Positions 1 through 8,208 are shown, counted from the stretch's first letter. The stretch is 64,000 bases of DNA from Legionella_C dresdenensis (GCF_042649825.1 NZ_JBHSAB010000024.1:62001-126000); one strand, 5' to 3'. Numbers and translations: made by a program. Notes: generated by a model not told the origin, from the letters alone.

Positions 1-155
1 GCGGGATTGGAGTTTACCAGAATAATGCGATATCCCTCTTCCTTCAGCGCCCGAACCGCCTGGGTGCCTGAATAATCAAATTCACAGGCTTGACCAATAA
101 CAATGGGACCTGCGCCAAGAATCAGAATTGATTGTATATCCGTACGTTTAGGCAT
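1..155 (-). CDS. carB: Carbamoyl-phosphate synthase large subunit, N-terminal fragment
   Basis: Reading leftward from an ATG at 155, the first 51 codons give a start MPKRTDIQSILILGAGPIVI followed by GQACEFDYSGTQAVRALKEEGYR, the hallmark N-terminus of the CarB carboxyphosphate domain, including the glycine-rich nucleotide-binding turn. The rest of the gene (about 1,070 residues in the family) lies beyond the window edge. CarB makes carbamoyl phosphate for pyrimidines and arginine from bicarbonate, ammonia and ATP in complex with CarA. The next gene upstream, ydcF-like, is on the same strand but separated by 157 bases holding a palindromic repeat. Confidence 0.95.
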   Translation of the reverse strand, partial: MPKRTDIQSILILGAGPIVIGQACEFDYSGTQAVRALKEEGYRIILVNSNP

Positions 156-238
156 AATAGCTACAAAAAAGATAAAGTGACCTATTTTACCGGCTTTGGT
201 TTAAACTTTATACCCTTTGAATGGAACAATTTTGTTTT

Positions 239-306
239 GTTGGGCTTTACAGCCCAACCTACGCTTTTTTTTTATACAACATGTAGGTTGGGCTGTAAAG
301 CCCAAC
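239..306. repeat. Palindromic GTAGGTTGGGC repeat between carB and ydcF-like gene
   Basis: Two 24-base arms (239-262 and 283-306) are exact inverted copies, and each arm is itself a hairpin (GTTGGGC-TTTACA-GCCCAAC). The spacer is T-rich (a run of nine T). This is a copy of the GTAGGTTGGG repeat family found many times in the window. Confidence 0.9.
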
Positions 307-312
307 ACTCCT

Positions 313-1068
313 TTAATGCGATGTCAGATGATACCAGACCAACCCCAACATCTCATGCAAAGCAATGGTCAAATAAACCAGATTTCGAGAATCAGGCAAA
401 TACCTTTTCTCCCAACGCTCATCTTCCCAATACAGGGTAAAATCAGTCGGCGCCGCAATCGGATTTAACCCTTCTGCCCGACAAAGCAGCATCGAGCGCG
501 GCATATGCACTGCCGAAGTAACTAGATAAAACGGTCGATTACCCAGCAACTTTTTTAATTCCAGCGCCTCTGCAGCCGTGTTAATTGATTGCGATTCCAA
601 TACCAGCCTGTTTACCGGAACCGCCAATATTTTCGCAACGGTTGCCAGATGCTCAGCTTCTGGAATTTCCTGACCATAACCGCCGCCCGATAGCAACAAT
701 CTGGCTTCAGGCAATTGCCGGAAAAGCCGTACCCCTTCAATTAACCGCTTGAGACTCGCGCTATATAACAGCATATTAGCCGGTTTGTTTTCCTGATTTG
801 ATTGACCGCCGCTTAGAACAACAACCCATTTAACTGCTGGCTCCGGTGTTACAACTGAAGGATACTGCCCTTCCAGCCAGCTGGTTAATGTCCGGGGCAA
901 CCAACTGGTGCTAATCAGCAGAAAAATGAGAAAAACAAACATAAATGCTCTGAAAACAAATCGACTGACTGGTTGCCGATATAAGACCATCAGCAAAATG
1001 GCGAATAAAATCAGCGCCAGGAGAAACGGGTTTAATAACGCTTCCAATAAATGGCGCAGAACAAACAC
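313..1068 (-). CDS. YdcF/SanA-family (DUF218) inner-membrane protein
   Basis: A 251-residue protein with two N-terminal hydrophobic segments (about residues 8-27 and 34-52) followed by a DUF218 domain: VVVLSGG near residue 85, LLLSGGGYG, ES-T-TAAEALELK and the LVTSAVHMPRSM block. This family (YdcF, SanA, ElyC) acts in envelope or peptidoglycan-precursor homeostasis; the substrate here is not known. I chose the GTG at 1068 because the lptG stop codon TAG shares its last base with it and a GAGGAG ribosome site lies upstream; longer readings run back into lptG. It is the last gene of the lptF-lptG-ydcF string. Confidence 0.85.
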   Translation of the reverse strand: MFVLRHLLEALLNPFLLALILFAILLMVLYRQPVSRFVFRAFMFVFLIFLLISTSWLPRTLTSWLEGQYPSVVTPEPAVKWVVVLSGGQSNQENKPANMLLYSASLKRLIEGVRLFRQLPEARLLLSGGGYGQEIPEAEHLATVAKILAVPVNRLVLESQSINTAAEALELKKLLGNRPFYLVTSAVHMPRSMLLCRAEGLNPIAAPTDFTLYWEDERWEKRYLPDSRNLVYLTIALHEMLGLVWYHLTSH

Positions 1069-2132
1069 TATCTTACTCTCCTCATCAGATATAGCCCCAA
1101 TAACGCAAATAATATCGTAGGACCCAATGCAGCCAGAACCGGCGGCCATTGAAAAACCTGACTGACCGGCCCAAAAAAGCGGTTGATAATATGGAAACCA
1201 AACCCGACTGTTGCGCCCGCCAGAAATTTTGATCCCATGGTTGATGAGCGCAAAGGTCCAAAAATGAAAGGAATGGCAAGCACCATCATGACCACAGTCG
1301 TTAACGGCTGAATAATCCGCTGCCAGAAAACCAGTTGATATCCGGTCACCGCCTGATGGTTATTTTTCTGAATCCGTAAATAACGGTTTAACTGGTGCAG
1401 GGTCATTTCATCCGGCTCACTGCTGCTGGCGCTCAAAATTGCCGGGTTTACCGATACATCCCACACCATCTCGTTAATCTTGCGGGCCTCTGTATGATCA
1501 TCGCTAATAATTGTTTCGGCAATGTTATGCGCCAGCCAAGTGTTATTGACTAATTCAATTCGTTCAATTTTACGGGTCAGCTTCATACGATGGTTCTGAT
1601 CAAATCGAAATTGATACACATTTTCCAACAGGCTGTTCGGCAAAATATTCCCGATTGCAATAAAGTCATTCTGATTGCGCAACCATACTCCGCGGGCGGT
1701 GCGTAATGTCTGGCCGCCGCTTAGCGCTTGCATACGATGATCATTAGCGATGCGGGATAAATGCGGAACAACTGTTTCGCCTATCACCGTTACCAGAGTA
1801 ATCATAATAAAAGCGGCTTTCAGTACTGCCAGCGTGATCTGGCCTATGGACATGCCTGCCGCCCGCATAACAATCAATTCGCGGTGATTGGCCATAATAC
1901 CTAAACCTATCAGGCAACCTAACAGACTGGCCATGGGGAAAAACAGATAGACCTGATAAGGCATCTGCAGGAAAACATAAATCGCCGCCTGCCAGATGCT
2001 ATAATCACCACGGCCGATATCATCGAGTTGATTGACAAACAGCATAAATATTTCAAGGCCGGCCAGCATGAGGACAACCAGACCAATGGCAGCAAGTACA
2101 GTTTTCGCAATATAGCGTTCAATAAGTTTCAT
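1068..2132 (-). CDS. lptG: LPS export ABC transporter permease LptG
   Basis: 354 residues, the usual LptG length. The N-terminus MKLIERYIAKTVLAAIGLVV is the first membrane helix, three further helices follow before residue 130, a periplasmic beta-jellyroll region covers roughly 130-270, and two helices close the protein (MVLAIPFIFGPLRSS is the typical coupling segment). With LptF and cytoplasmic LptB it extracts lipopolysaccharide from the inner membrane and hands it to LptC and LptA. It starts six bases after the lptF stop and its own stop touches the next start codon, so translation is probably coupled. Confidence 0.95.
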   Translation of the reverse strand: MKLIERYIAKTVLAAIGLVVLMLAGLEIFMLFVNQLDDIGRGDYSIWQAAIYVFLQMPYQVYLFFPMASLLGCLIGLGIMANHRELIVMRAAGMSIGQITLAVLKAAFIMITLVTVIGETVVPHLSRIANDHRMQALSGGQTLRTARGVWLRNQNDFIAIGNILPNSLLENVYQFRFDQNHRMKLTRKIERIELVNNTWLAHNIAETIISDDHTEARKINEMVWDVSVNPAILSASSSEPDEMTLHQLNRYLRIQKNNHQAVTGYQLVFWQRIIQPLTTVVMMVLAIPFIFGPLRSSTMGSKFLAGATVGFGFHIINRFFGPVSQVFQWPPVLAALGPTILFALLGLYLMRRVR

Positions 2133-2138
2133 GCAGAG

Positions 2139-3218
2139 CTATCCCAATTTAACCTGGTTGCGCCAGACAAGATATAAGCCAATCAGCAAAAACACGACAT
2201 GCAGCCACCACATGCCGAGCCAGACTGGGATTTTACCGGCAACGATCCAGTCACGGGCGATAAACATAAAATTGGCGTAAACAATATATAATAGGATTGC
2301 CGGCAGTAATTTGGCGAATTTGCCAGAACGCGGATTGACCCGGCTTAAAGGTACTGCAATCAATGTCAGGGTTAACACCATCAATGGCACCGAAATCCGC
2401 CATTGCAATTCAGCGGCCTTGCGCAGGTCCGGATTATTTACTGGTAACAAATCCGATGTTCTGGCGGTACGCATATCGTTTTCAATGACCACCTGCGGAT
2501 GCGGCAATCGAGCTTTATATTGCTCAAAGGCAACAACCTGATAATTAGCCTGCCCGGGCTGCCCTTCATATTCACTGCCCTTTTGCAGAATCAGATAATC
2601 CTCCTGCGTCTCTTTATCAGTCTGGGCAAATGCTTTATCAGCCCACAAAATATTCCACTGCGGCACATTATCTTTGATAACCTGCCGGGCAAGAAAAACA
2701 TTTTCCGCCTGAGTATGGTTCCGGGTCATCGCCTCGACATAGAATACCTGCCGGCCATTGGATATCTGTTGAAACCGGCCTGGCACTATGGTCTGAATCA
2801 AAGTCTGAATACCGGTTGCTTTTAACAATTTTGCCCGCTCAGTGGCGATATGGGGGCTTGCCCAAATCATGATGACAAATACAATGCATGCAACAACGAC
2901 AGCCATGATATAACTATGTTTCAGCAATTGCGCCGGACCATATCCGCATGCCTGCAATACGGTCATTTCGCTCTCGGCATATAGACGGCCATAAGCAATC
3001 AGCAAAGCGACGAAAAATCCTAATGGCAGCAACAAGCCCATCAGATTAGGCATTTCCAGCATCATTAACTTCATGACAATCATCCCGGGTATCTGCCCAC
3101 TGGCCGCTTTATTCAAGTAACGGACAAACTGATTACTCATAAAAATAAGCATCAGGATCGCCGTTAGCGAAGCCAGGGTAATAAATATCTCTTTTGCCAG
3201 ATATCGGAAAATCAGCAC
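2139..3218 (-). CDS. lptF: LPS export ABC transporter permease LptF
   Basis: Partner permease of LptG. From the GTG at 3218 it is 359 residues, close to the family norm; the reading frame continues further upstream, but that stretch crosses a palindromic repeat and has no family similarity, so I place the start before VLIFRYLAKEIF. Helices lie near residues 12-35, 55-78, 95-120 and in the C-terminal quarter, with a periplasmic domain between about 130 and 250 (IVPGRFQQISNGRQVFYVE). The RVNPRSGKFAKLLPAI segment before the last helices is characteristic. It is divergent from pepA across about 190 bases that must hold promoters for both. Confidence 0.94.
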   Translation of the reverse strand: MLIFRYLAKEIFITLASLTAILMLIFMSNQFVRYLNKAASGQIPGMIVMKLMMLEMPNLMGLLLPLGFFVALLIAYGRLYAESEMTVLQACGYGPAQLLKHSYIMAVVVACIVFVIMIWASPHIATERAKLLKATGIQTLIQTIVPGRFQQISNGRQVFYVEAMTRNHTQAENVFLARQVIKDNVPQWNILWADKAFAQTDKETQEDYLILQKGSEYEGQPGQANYQVVAFEQYKARLPHPQVVIENDMRTARTSDLLPVNNPDLRKAAELQWRISVPLMVLTLTLIAVPLSRVNPRSGKFAKLLPAILLYIVYANFMFIARDWIVAGKIPVWLGMWWLHVVFLLIGLYLVWRNQVKLG

Positions 3219-3264
3219 GTTTTGTCTCAATATAGTTATTATCAGGAAGCAATCTTCCAAAATT

Positions 3265-3300
3265 CCCTCTCCCGCTGGCGGGAGAGGGTTAGGGAGAGGG
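3265..3300. repeat. CCCTCTCCCGNNNCGGGAGAGGG palindrome (repeat family F)
   Basis: A 24-base hairpin (CCCTCTCCCGC-TG-GCGGGAGAGGG) followed by TTAGGGAGAGGG. Related copies are at 18587-18621 and, broken, at 19346-19365 and 19602-19626. It lies between the divergent lptF and pepA genes. Confidence 0.85.
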
Positions 3301-3406
3301 TGGTTTAAATAAATACCCACTTCCGCGCACAGAGCACTTTCATTAGATAGCAAGGCTCATCAAATTTCGGTAAACTATCAGTTTTTACAGTGGATAGGAA
3401 GCAAAA

Positions 3407-4852
3407 ATGAATTATGGATTGGTTGATTCCCTGGTTAACAGCAAAGATGCCTGTCTGGTAATCGGTGTGTTTAAAGACAGCGGCATAGAAAACTTCAAGG
3501 GTCTTGGCGATCAACAAATTCTGGCCGGTTTAGCCAGCCGGTTGCATGATGCCGGCGACATGGCCTGGCAATGTGAGACTAATGGCCGTAGCCTGTTAGT
3601 AATTCATTGCGGCGACAAAGCCGATTTTAATGCCGCATCATTGCGCAAAAGGATCAGCGATATAACAACTGCCCTGCTGAAACAAAACATTGAATCAGCA
3701 ACAATAAGCCTGCCGCAGATTAACGGGCATGATGCTAACTGGCAGTTGCTGCAGATGGTTCTGCAAATTGATAATCACTGCTTCCAGTTTCTCGATTTTA
3801 AAACAGTAAATAAAAAACAACACAAACTCAGTACCATCAATTTTTCTTTATCGGATGCCGAGGCCCAAACCCTTGATATCGCATCAGCAATTACAACCGG
3901 GATCAGACTCGCCAAAACCCTCGCGGAAACACCGGCAAACCATTGTACGCCAACGCACCTTGCGACCCAGGCGAAACAATTGGGTAAGCAGCATAAAAAA
4001 ATGAAAATCAAGGTTCTTGACGCCGATGATATGCGTAAACTTGGCATGGGCGCTTTCCTGGCTGTAGCGCAGGGCAGTGTAGAGCCGCCTTGTCTGGTGG
4101 AGCTTAATTATCAAGGCGGAAAAAGTGATGCCGCCCCGGTTGTGTTGGTCGGTAAAGGTATCACCTTTGATTCAGGCGGCCTGTCGCTGAAACCGGCAAA
4201 TGCCATGGATGAAATGAAATATGATATGTCCGGTGCGGCAAGCGTTATCGGTACATTGCAGGCTTGTGCGCTATTAAATTTACCCATTAATGTGGTTGGG
4301 CTTATTGCCTGTGCCGAAAATATGCCAAGCGGGCATGCAGTAAAACCCGGCGATGTGGTGACCAGCATGTCTGGCCAGACTATTGAAATATTAAATACGG
4401 ATGCTGAAGGCCGTCTGGTATTAGCTGATACCCTGACCTATGCCGAACGGTTCAAGCCCCGGTTTGTGATTGATGTCGCCACCTTGACTGGCGCGATGGT
4501 TGTTGCACTGGGTGCAGTAACAACGGGCTTTATGACTAATGATGAGTCTTTAGCCGAACAAATTATAGCCGCTTCACGCGACATAGATGATAAATGCTGG
4601 CGCATGCCGCTTGATGAGGCATATCAGGACGCTTTGGACAGCCCGATTGCCGATATGATTAACGCCGGCTTTGATCGCAGCGCCGGCAGCATCACTGCAG
4701 CCTGTTTCCTGTCGCGGTTTACCAAAAAATATCGCTGGGCGCATATGGATATTGCAGGCACCGCCTGGGTTTCCGGAAAAAAACGCCACGCAACCGGCCG
4801 CCCTGTTCCTGTACTTATTCAGATTTTACGCCATGTCGCAAATTCGCATTGA
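3407..4852 (+). CDS. pepA: Leucyl aminopeptidase (M17 family)
   Basis: 481-residue cytosolic di-manganese/zinc aminopeptidase that removes N-terminal residues from peptides; some family members also bind DNA. The catalytic half is fully conserved: VGKGITFDSGGLSLKP (metal-ligand lysine and aspartate), MKYDMSGAA, and the family signature NTDAEGRL near residue 329, with the arginine used for bicarbonate. The N-terminal macro-like domain (about 1-160) is divergent, as usual. ATG at 3407 follows GGAAG. Its last 20 bases overlap holC, a common gammaproteobacterial order. Confidence 0.96.
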   Translation: MNYGLVDSLVNSKDACLVIGVFKDSGIENFKGLGDQQILAGLASRLHDAGDMAWQCETNGRSLLVIHCGDKADFNAASLRKRISDITTALLKQNIESATISLPQINGHDANWQLLQMVLQIDNHCFQFLDFKTVNKKQHKLSTINFSLSDAEAQTLDIASAITTGIRLAKTLAETPANHCTPTHLATQAKQLGKQHKKMKIKVLDADDMRKLGMGAFLAVAQGSVEPPCLVELNYQGGKSDAAPVVLVGKGITFDSGGLSLKPANAMDEMKYDMSGAASVIGTLQACALLNLPINVVGLIACAENMPSGHAVKPGDVVTSMSGQTIEILNTDAEGRLVLADTLTYAERFKPRFVIDVATLTGAMVVALGAVTTGFMTNDESLAEQIIAASRDIDDKCWRMPLDEAYQDALDSPIADMINAGFDRSAGSITAACFLSRFTKKYRWAHMDIAGTAWVSGKKRHATGRPVPVLIQILRHVANSH

Positions 4853-5264
4853 TTTTTACCTGTTAAGCGAAAGCGGGTCTAACGCTCGCTGGCTGCTCGC
4901 CTGTCGATTATTGGAAAAAGCGTATCTGCGCGGGCATAGGGTGTTTGTTTTTTGTAATAATAAAGAACAGGCAGAATTACTGGATGAACTGCTCTGGACA
5001 TTCCGCGAAGACAGCTTCATCCCTCACAACCTGCAAGGCGAAGGCCCAGAGCCGCCGCCGCCAATACAAATCGGCTACCAGGGCGAACCACGCGGTTTTA
5101 ATGATATTCTGCTAAACCTGTCTGATACCATCCCGGATTTTTTCAAACGCTTTAAGCGGGTTATGGAAATCGTCGGCAATGATGATGATGCCAAAGCGAT
5201 TAGCCGCACTCATTATCGAGAATATAAAAACCAGCAATGTGATTTACATACCCACAATATGTAG
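4833..5264 (+). CDS. holC: DNA polymerase III chi subunit
   Basis: 143 residues beginning MSQIRIDFYLLSESGS, the typical HolC start, with the conserved core LLEKAYLRGHRVFVFCNN and LDELLWTFREDSFIPH. HolC links SSB to the clamp-loader through HolD (psi). The ATG at 4833 lies inside the end of pepA, so the two are co-translated. The stop codon TAG is part of the GTAGG end of the repeat at 5261-5456, so the final residues (about HTHNM) may have been altered when the repeat arrived. Confidence 0.93.
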   Translation: MSQIRIDFYLLSESGSNARWLLACRLLEKAYLRGHRVFVFCNNKEQAELLDELLWTFREDSFIPHNLQGEGPEPPPPIQIGYQGEPRGFNDILLNLSDTIPDFFKRFKRVMEIVGNDDDAKAISRTHYREYKNQQCDLHTHNM

Positions 5265-5456
5265 GTTGGGTCGTTTGACCCATGGCCGTCAAGCAAAGCT
5301 CCGATTCCTACGTGCCGCGGCTTGTCCGCGGCATCCATTGGATACTAAATCACGCACTCTGTATCATGGATACCGCGGACAAGCCGCGGTACGTAGGAAA
5401 AATTAGAATTGTAAATGTAAAAGCTTGACTGCGATGGGCCAAACAGCTCAACCTAC
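5261..5456. repeat. Composite nested palindrome between holC and bioC
   Basis: The outer arms GTAGGTTGGGTCGTTTGACC / revcomp GTAGGTTGAGCTGTTTGGCC continue inward as CCATGGCCGTCAAGC versus CCATCGCAGTCAAGC, so about 34 bases at each end are inverted. Inside sits a different strong palindrome: CCTACGTGCCGCGGCTTGTC...GACAAGCCGCGGTACGTAGG (about 5308-5398). The outer shell, including TTAGAATTGTAAATGTA, matches the elements at 16436-16708 and 58910-59177, which carry another core. Both flanking convergent genes end on TAG codons formed by the GTAGG termini. Confidence 0.9.
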
Positions 5457-6322
5457 GGTTTTACTTTAATTGCGCTTACCGGGATAAATGTCTCCACACC
5501 CTGACTGGTTTGCTGTTGTGCGCCCTTCCAGGCGTGGCCGTAGACTACTTCATAGGTTAAAGGGTATTTCCCGGATTCAGTCCGGTATTGCTCATAATTT
5601 GCCTTGAACGTTGTCCATGCCTGTTTACCGGTGAGACCGGTACAGCGTTGCGGGTTAATGTTACGCACGCCCTGCTGTTTCAGATTGTTAACAATGTGTT
5701 GCGGTGAAGGATAATGAACCGTCAGATGCTCCATATCTACGACAGGATCACCAAAGCGTTCTGCCATCAGAAAATCGCCGATATCATGCATATCAGCAAA
5801 CTGATTGGTATGGCTGTACTGATGCACCCCTTGCCATGCCTGCCTTAACTCTTTGAAAGTATCCGGCCCAAGGGTGGAAAACATCAGGCAACCATCGGTA
5901 TTCATTACGCGATTAAGCTCTCTAAATAAATCCCCTAGCGAATCTGCCCAGTGAATTACCTGATTGGCAAAGACCAAATCAAACACACCGTTGGCAAATG
6001 GCAATGTCATCATATTGCCATTCACCAACGGCCATTTTCGCCATAAACGTTGTTTTTTTGCCGCTTTGGCCAGCATGGCAAACGCCAAATCAACGGCAAT
6101 AATCTGTGCGTCAGGATAACGCTTTTTCAGTTGATGGGAAAAATAACCAGGGCCGCAGCCGAGATCCAGAATATAACGCGGGTTAATTTTGAGATAATCC
6201 AGACGTTCAAACATCCGCAGTCCAATTTCATGCTGCACCTTGGCAGCCTGTTCATAATCGGCGGCATGTTGATTAAAAGCATTGCAAATTTCCTGCTGTC
6301 GATTCATCATCTTCTGGGACAT
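5453..6322 (-). CDS. bioC: Malonyl-[ACP] O-methyltransferase BioC
   Basis: SAM-dependent methyltransferase that esterifies malonyl-ACP so the fatty-acid machinery can build the pimeloyl chain of biotin. The SAM motif ILDLGCGPGYFS is near residue 48, followed by VDLAFAML, the LPFANGVFDLVFANQVIHW block, and a BioC-type C-terminus (GKYPLTYEVVYGHAWKG). I take the ATG at 6322 (MSQKMMNRQQE), giving about 289 residues; a TTG at 6337 and ATGs at 6310/6307 are alternatives. It stops on the TAG of the repeat at 5261-5456. Divergent from comF, with only 20 bases between the starts. Confidence 0.88.
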   Translation of the reverse strand: MSQKMMNRQQEICNAFNQHAADYEQAAKVQHEIGLRMFERLDYLKINPRYILDLGCGPGYFSHQLKKRYPDAQIIAVDLAFAMLAKAAKKQRLWRKWPLVNGNMMTLPFANGVFDLVFANQVIHWADSLGDLFRELNRVMNTDGCLMFSTLGPDTFKELRQAWQGVHQYSHTNQFADMHDIGDFLMAERFGDPVVDMEHLTVHYPSPQHIVNNLKQQGVRNINPQRCTGLTGKQAWTTFKANYEQYRTESGKYPLTYEVVYGHAWKGAQQQTSQGVETFIPVSAIKVKP

Positions 6323-6342
6323 AACATGGAGATCCAACTATC

Positions 6343-7041
6343 GTGCAATTAAAAATAACCAGTATACCACACTGGCTGCGAATACCAGCAATCTGTGTGC
6401 TTTGCAATCATTACTATCACGGCGATTTTGCAGTCTGTTCCCCCTGCTATCAGTTATTTGGCAAAATTACCAATCCCTGCATCATTTGCAGCATGCCGCT
6501 GGCAAGCGGCCAATCGTTGCAGTGCGGCAATTGCATCAGGCAAAAACCTGCCTTTGACAGGATTTATACTAACTATTTGTTTGAAGACCCCTTGCGCACC
6601 CTGGTACATTGGTACAAATACCAGCAATCCTTATTTTTACGCTCACTGCTGATCCAGCTCATGCTCGATGCGCTGCCTGTCGGGATTTATCAGCCTGATT
6701 GCCTGTTGCCGGTTCCCATGCACCCAGAAAGGCTACGGCAAAGAGGATTTAATCACACCGTGGAACTGGCGCGGTTGCTAGCCAGAAAACTGAAAATAAA
6801 ATTTGATTTGGCCTTGTGCGAAAAAACAGTAAATACAGCAGCCCAGGTCGAGCTAAGCGGCGAGCAGCGAAAAAACAATCTCAAGCGAGCATTTAAGGTA
6901 AGAGTCAATGATTACCGTCATGTAACCATTATTGATGATTTAATTACAACGGGCAGTACTGCTAACGAATTAGCGGCAGCGTTAAAACAATCGGGTATTG
7001 AGCGAGTGGATGTCTGGTGCCTGGCACGCACCGGCTTATAA
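6343..7041 (+). CDS. comF: ComF-family phosphoribosyltransferase-like protein
   Basis: 232 residues from a GTG preceded by GGAG. The N-terminus has cysteine pairs of a zinc ribbon (CVLC, CSPC, CIICSMPL, CGNC), then FEDPLRTLVHWYKY, the LLPVPMHPERLRQRGFNHT signature and a PRPP loop VTIIDDLITTGST near residue 190. ComF proteins help DNA uptake in naturally competent bacteria, acting on single-stranded DNA inside the cell; GntX is the E. coli relative. With a type IV pilin next door and radA later in the window, a competence role is plausible but not shown. Confidence 0.92.
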   Translation: MQLKITSIPHWLRIPAICVLCNHYYHGDFAVCSPCYQLFGKITNPCIICSMPLASGQSLQCGNCIRQKPAFDRIYTNYLFEDPLRTLVHWYKYQQSLFLRSLLIQLMLDALPVGIYQPDCLLPVPMHPERLRQRGFNHTVELARLLARKLKIKFDLALCEKTVNTAAQVELSGEQRKNNLKRAFKVRVNDYRHVTIIDDLITTGSTANELAAALKQSGIERVDVWCLARTGL

Positions 7042-7066
7042 AAAAAGAGCCGCGTTTCCGCGGCTC
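7040..7066 (-). terminator. Rho-independent terminator of the pilin gene
   Basis: On the minus strand GAGCCGCG-GAAA-CGCGGCTC is followed by TTTTTTT, an eight-pair GC-rich stem with a T-run, 20 bases beyond the pilin stop codon. The + strand gene comF ends just inside its T-run side. Confidence 0.93.
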
Positions 7067-7086
7067 AGTTAGAGATAACTCGGTTA

Positions 7087-7518
7087 TTACCCGCCATCAC
7101 CACCACCAGCAGCTGCTGCACGGCAACTGGCAGGTACATATTTGGTTGGAGTACCAGAACAACCCCAGATAACATCCCCATTAGCTCTGAGCTCAGGGGT
7201 TAATGTTATCACCGTACCCCCTGCCGGTTCTGTGCAAGTGACTGTGATAATACCATTTTCAATTGTTATACTCTGAACATTAGGTGTTCCACCAGCTGGG
7301 AAAGTATAACCAGCTTCTTCCGCAGTAGCCGGCAGTCTATTATTGGCAATTGCCGTTTCAGACACTGCCAGTTTTGCTGCAGCAGCCATATTCAACCCTT
7401 CAGTCACACGGGCACGAATGGTATAATCCTGATAAGCAGGAATTGCGATTGCTGCCAGAATACCAACGATTGCCACTACAATCATCAGCTCGATCAGCGT
7501 AAAACCTTTCTGTTTCAT
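7087..7518 (-). CDS. pilA: Type IV major pilin (PilA/PilE type)
   Basis: 143 residues starting MKQKGFTLIELMIVVAIVGI: a short positively charged leader, prepilin peptidase cleavage site G|F, Glu5 and the hydrophobic N-terminal helix. The body is pilin-like, with PAYQDYTIRARVTEGL after the helix and cysteines near residues 101, 122 and 135 that could form the C-terminal disulfide loop. Polymerised by the PilB/PilC machinery it would give pili for twitching, adhesion and DNA uptake. AAGGAG lies 7 bases before the ATG. The C-terminal tail (AAAAGGGDGG) is unusually alanine/glycine rich. A sigma-54 promoter and a terminator flank this single-gene unit. Confidence 0.95.
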   Translation of the reverse strand: MKQKGFTLIELMIVVAIVGILAAIAIPAYQDYTIRARVTEGLNMAAAAKLAVSETAIANNRLPATAEEAGYTFPAGGTPNVQSITIENGIITVTCTEPAGGTVITLTPELRANGDVIWGCSGTPTKYVPASCRAAAAGGGDGG

Positions 7519-7560
7519 GGTTTGCTCCTTGATGAAAACGTTTCGCACACAGGATATCAA

Positions 7561-7577
7561 TGCAAGTTGGATGCCAA
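7561..7577 (-). promoter_or_regulatory. Sigma-54 (RpoN) promoter of the pilin gene
   Basis: The minus strand reads TTGGCATCCAACTTGCA: GG (-24) and GC (-12) ten bases apart, a close match to TGGCAC-N5-TTGCW. It lies about 45 bases before the pilin ATG. Pilin genes in Pseudomonas and relatives are read by RpoN with PilR, so the fit is biologically sensible. Confidence 0.85.
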
Positions 7578-7587
7578 TATAGTTAGA

Positions 7588-7787
7588 GTAGGTTGAGCTG
7601 TAAAGCCTATAGCCGTCAGGTTAAAGAATTAAATTTCCAAATTCACCGTATCGTTCGGGCTGAGGAAGCGCTTCAGCGCTGTCTCGAAGCCTTAGCACAG
7701 TGCCAAGCCTTCGAGACAAATGCTTCGCATTTTCCTCAGGCCGAACGGGTATGGGTTGGGAATGTTGGGTCAAACGACCCAACCTAC
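7588..7787. repeat. Composite palindromic element with TTCGGGCTGAGG core
   Basis: Starts GTAGGTTGAGCTGTAAAGCC and ends GTTGGGTCAAACGACCCAACCTAC, so its termini are inverted GTAGG arms. The core at 7653-7746 is a ~94-base palindrome (GTTCGGGCTGAGGAAGCGC...GCCGAAC) that also occurs at 16547-16641, 41005-41098 and 58972-59066. Each half of the core contains its own small hairpin (GCGCTTCAGCGC, AATGCTTCGCATT). Confidence 0.9.
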
Positions 7788-7871
7788 GTTCTTGCACTGA
7801 CAAAAAAAGTCACATTTTGACATAAAATGAAATTTTCACTACCATAAATTATTTGTACAAGGCATAGCAAA

Positions 7872-8189
7872 ATGAACCGAGAGCAATATTTAACCGGATT
7901 ATTACAACGGACATTTAACCCGATTTTTCTCGAAGTGATTAACGAATCATCCCTTCATCATGTCCCGGAGAATTCAGAAACGCATTTTAAAGTTACTGTA
8001 GTCAGTAATTCTTTTCAGGCTAAATCACGCATTGAACGCCATCGGGAACTGAATAAATTACTGGCTGACCAGTTTGATCTCGGCTTGCATGCCTTAAGCC
8101 TGCATTTATACACACCCGAAGAATGGGAAAAAGCGGGTGGAAAAACCGGCCAATCCCCTGTCTGCAAAGGCGGTTACCGCCACGGTTGA
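7872..8189 (+). CDS. bolA: BolA-family protein
   Basis: 105 residues with strong BolA features: an N-terminal amphipathic helix, FNPIFLEVINESSLHHVP, ETHFKVTVVSNSF, IERHRELNKLL and the HALSLHLYTPEEW segment. The conserved histidines and loop fit monothiol glutaredoxin and [2Fe-2S] binding. BolA acts in iron-sulfur/iron homeostasis, stress morphology and, in some bacteria, transcription. It stands alone, flanked by palindromic repeats on both sides, so it is probably monocistronic. Confidence 0.94.
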   Translation: MNREQYLTGLLQRTFNPIFLEVINESSLHHVPENSETHFKVTVVSNSFQAKSRIERHRELNKLLADQFDLGLHALSLHLYTPEEWEKAGGKTGQSPVCKGGYRHG

Positions 8190-8208
8190 TATTTTTACCC
8201 CGGTGCCG

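Noticed and set aside
2139..3353. Longer LptF start upstream of 3218
   Set aside because: The extra 45 residues are translated from a palindromic repeat and lack membrane or family similarity.
7593..7820. 75- and 60-codon frames on both strands over the 7588-7787 element
   Set aside because: Palindromic sequence opens frames on both strands; no ribosome sites and no homology.
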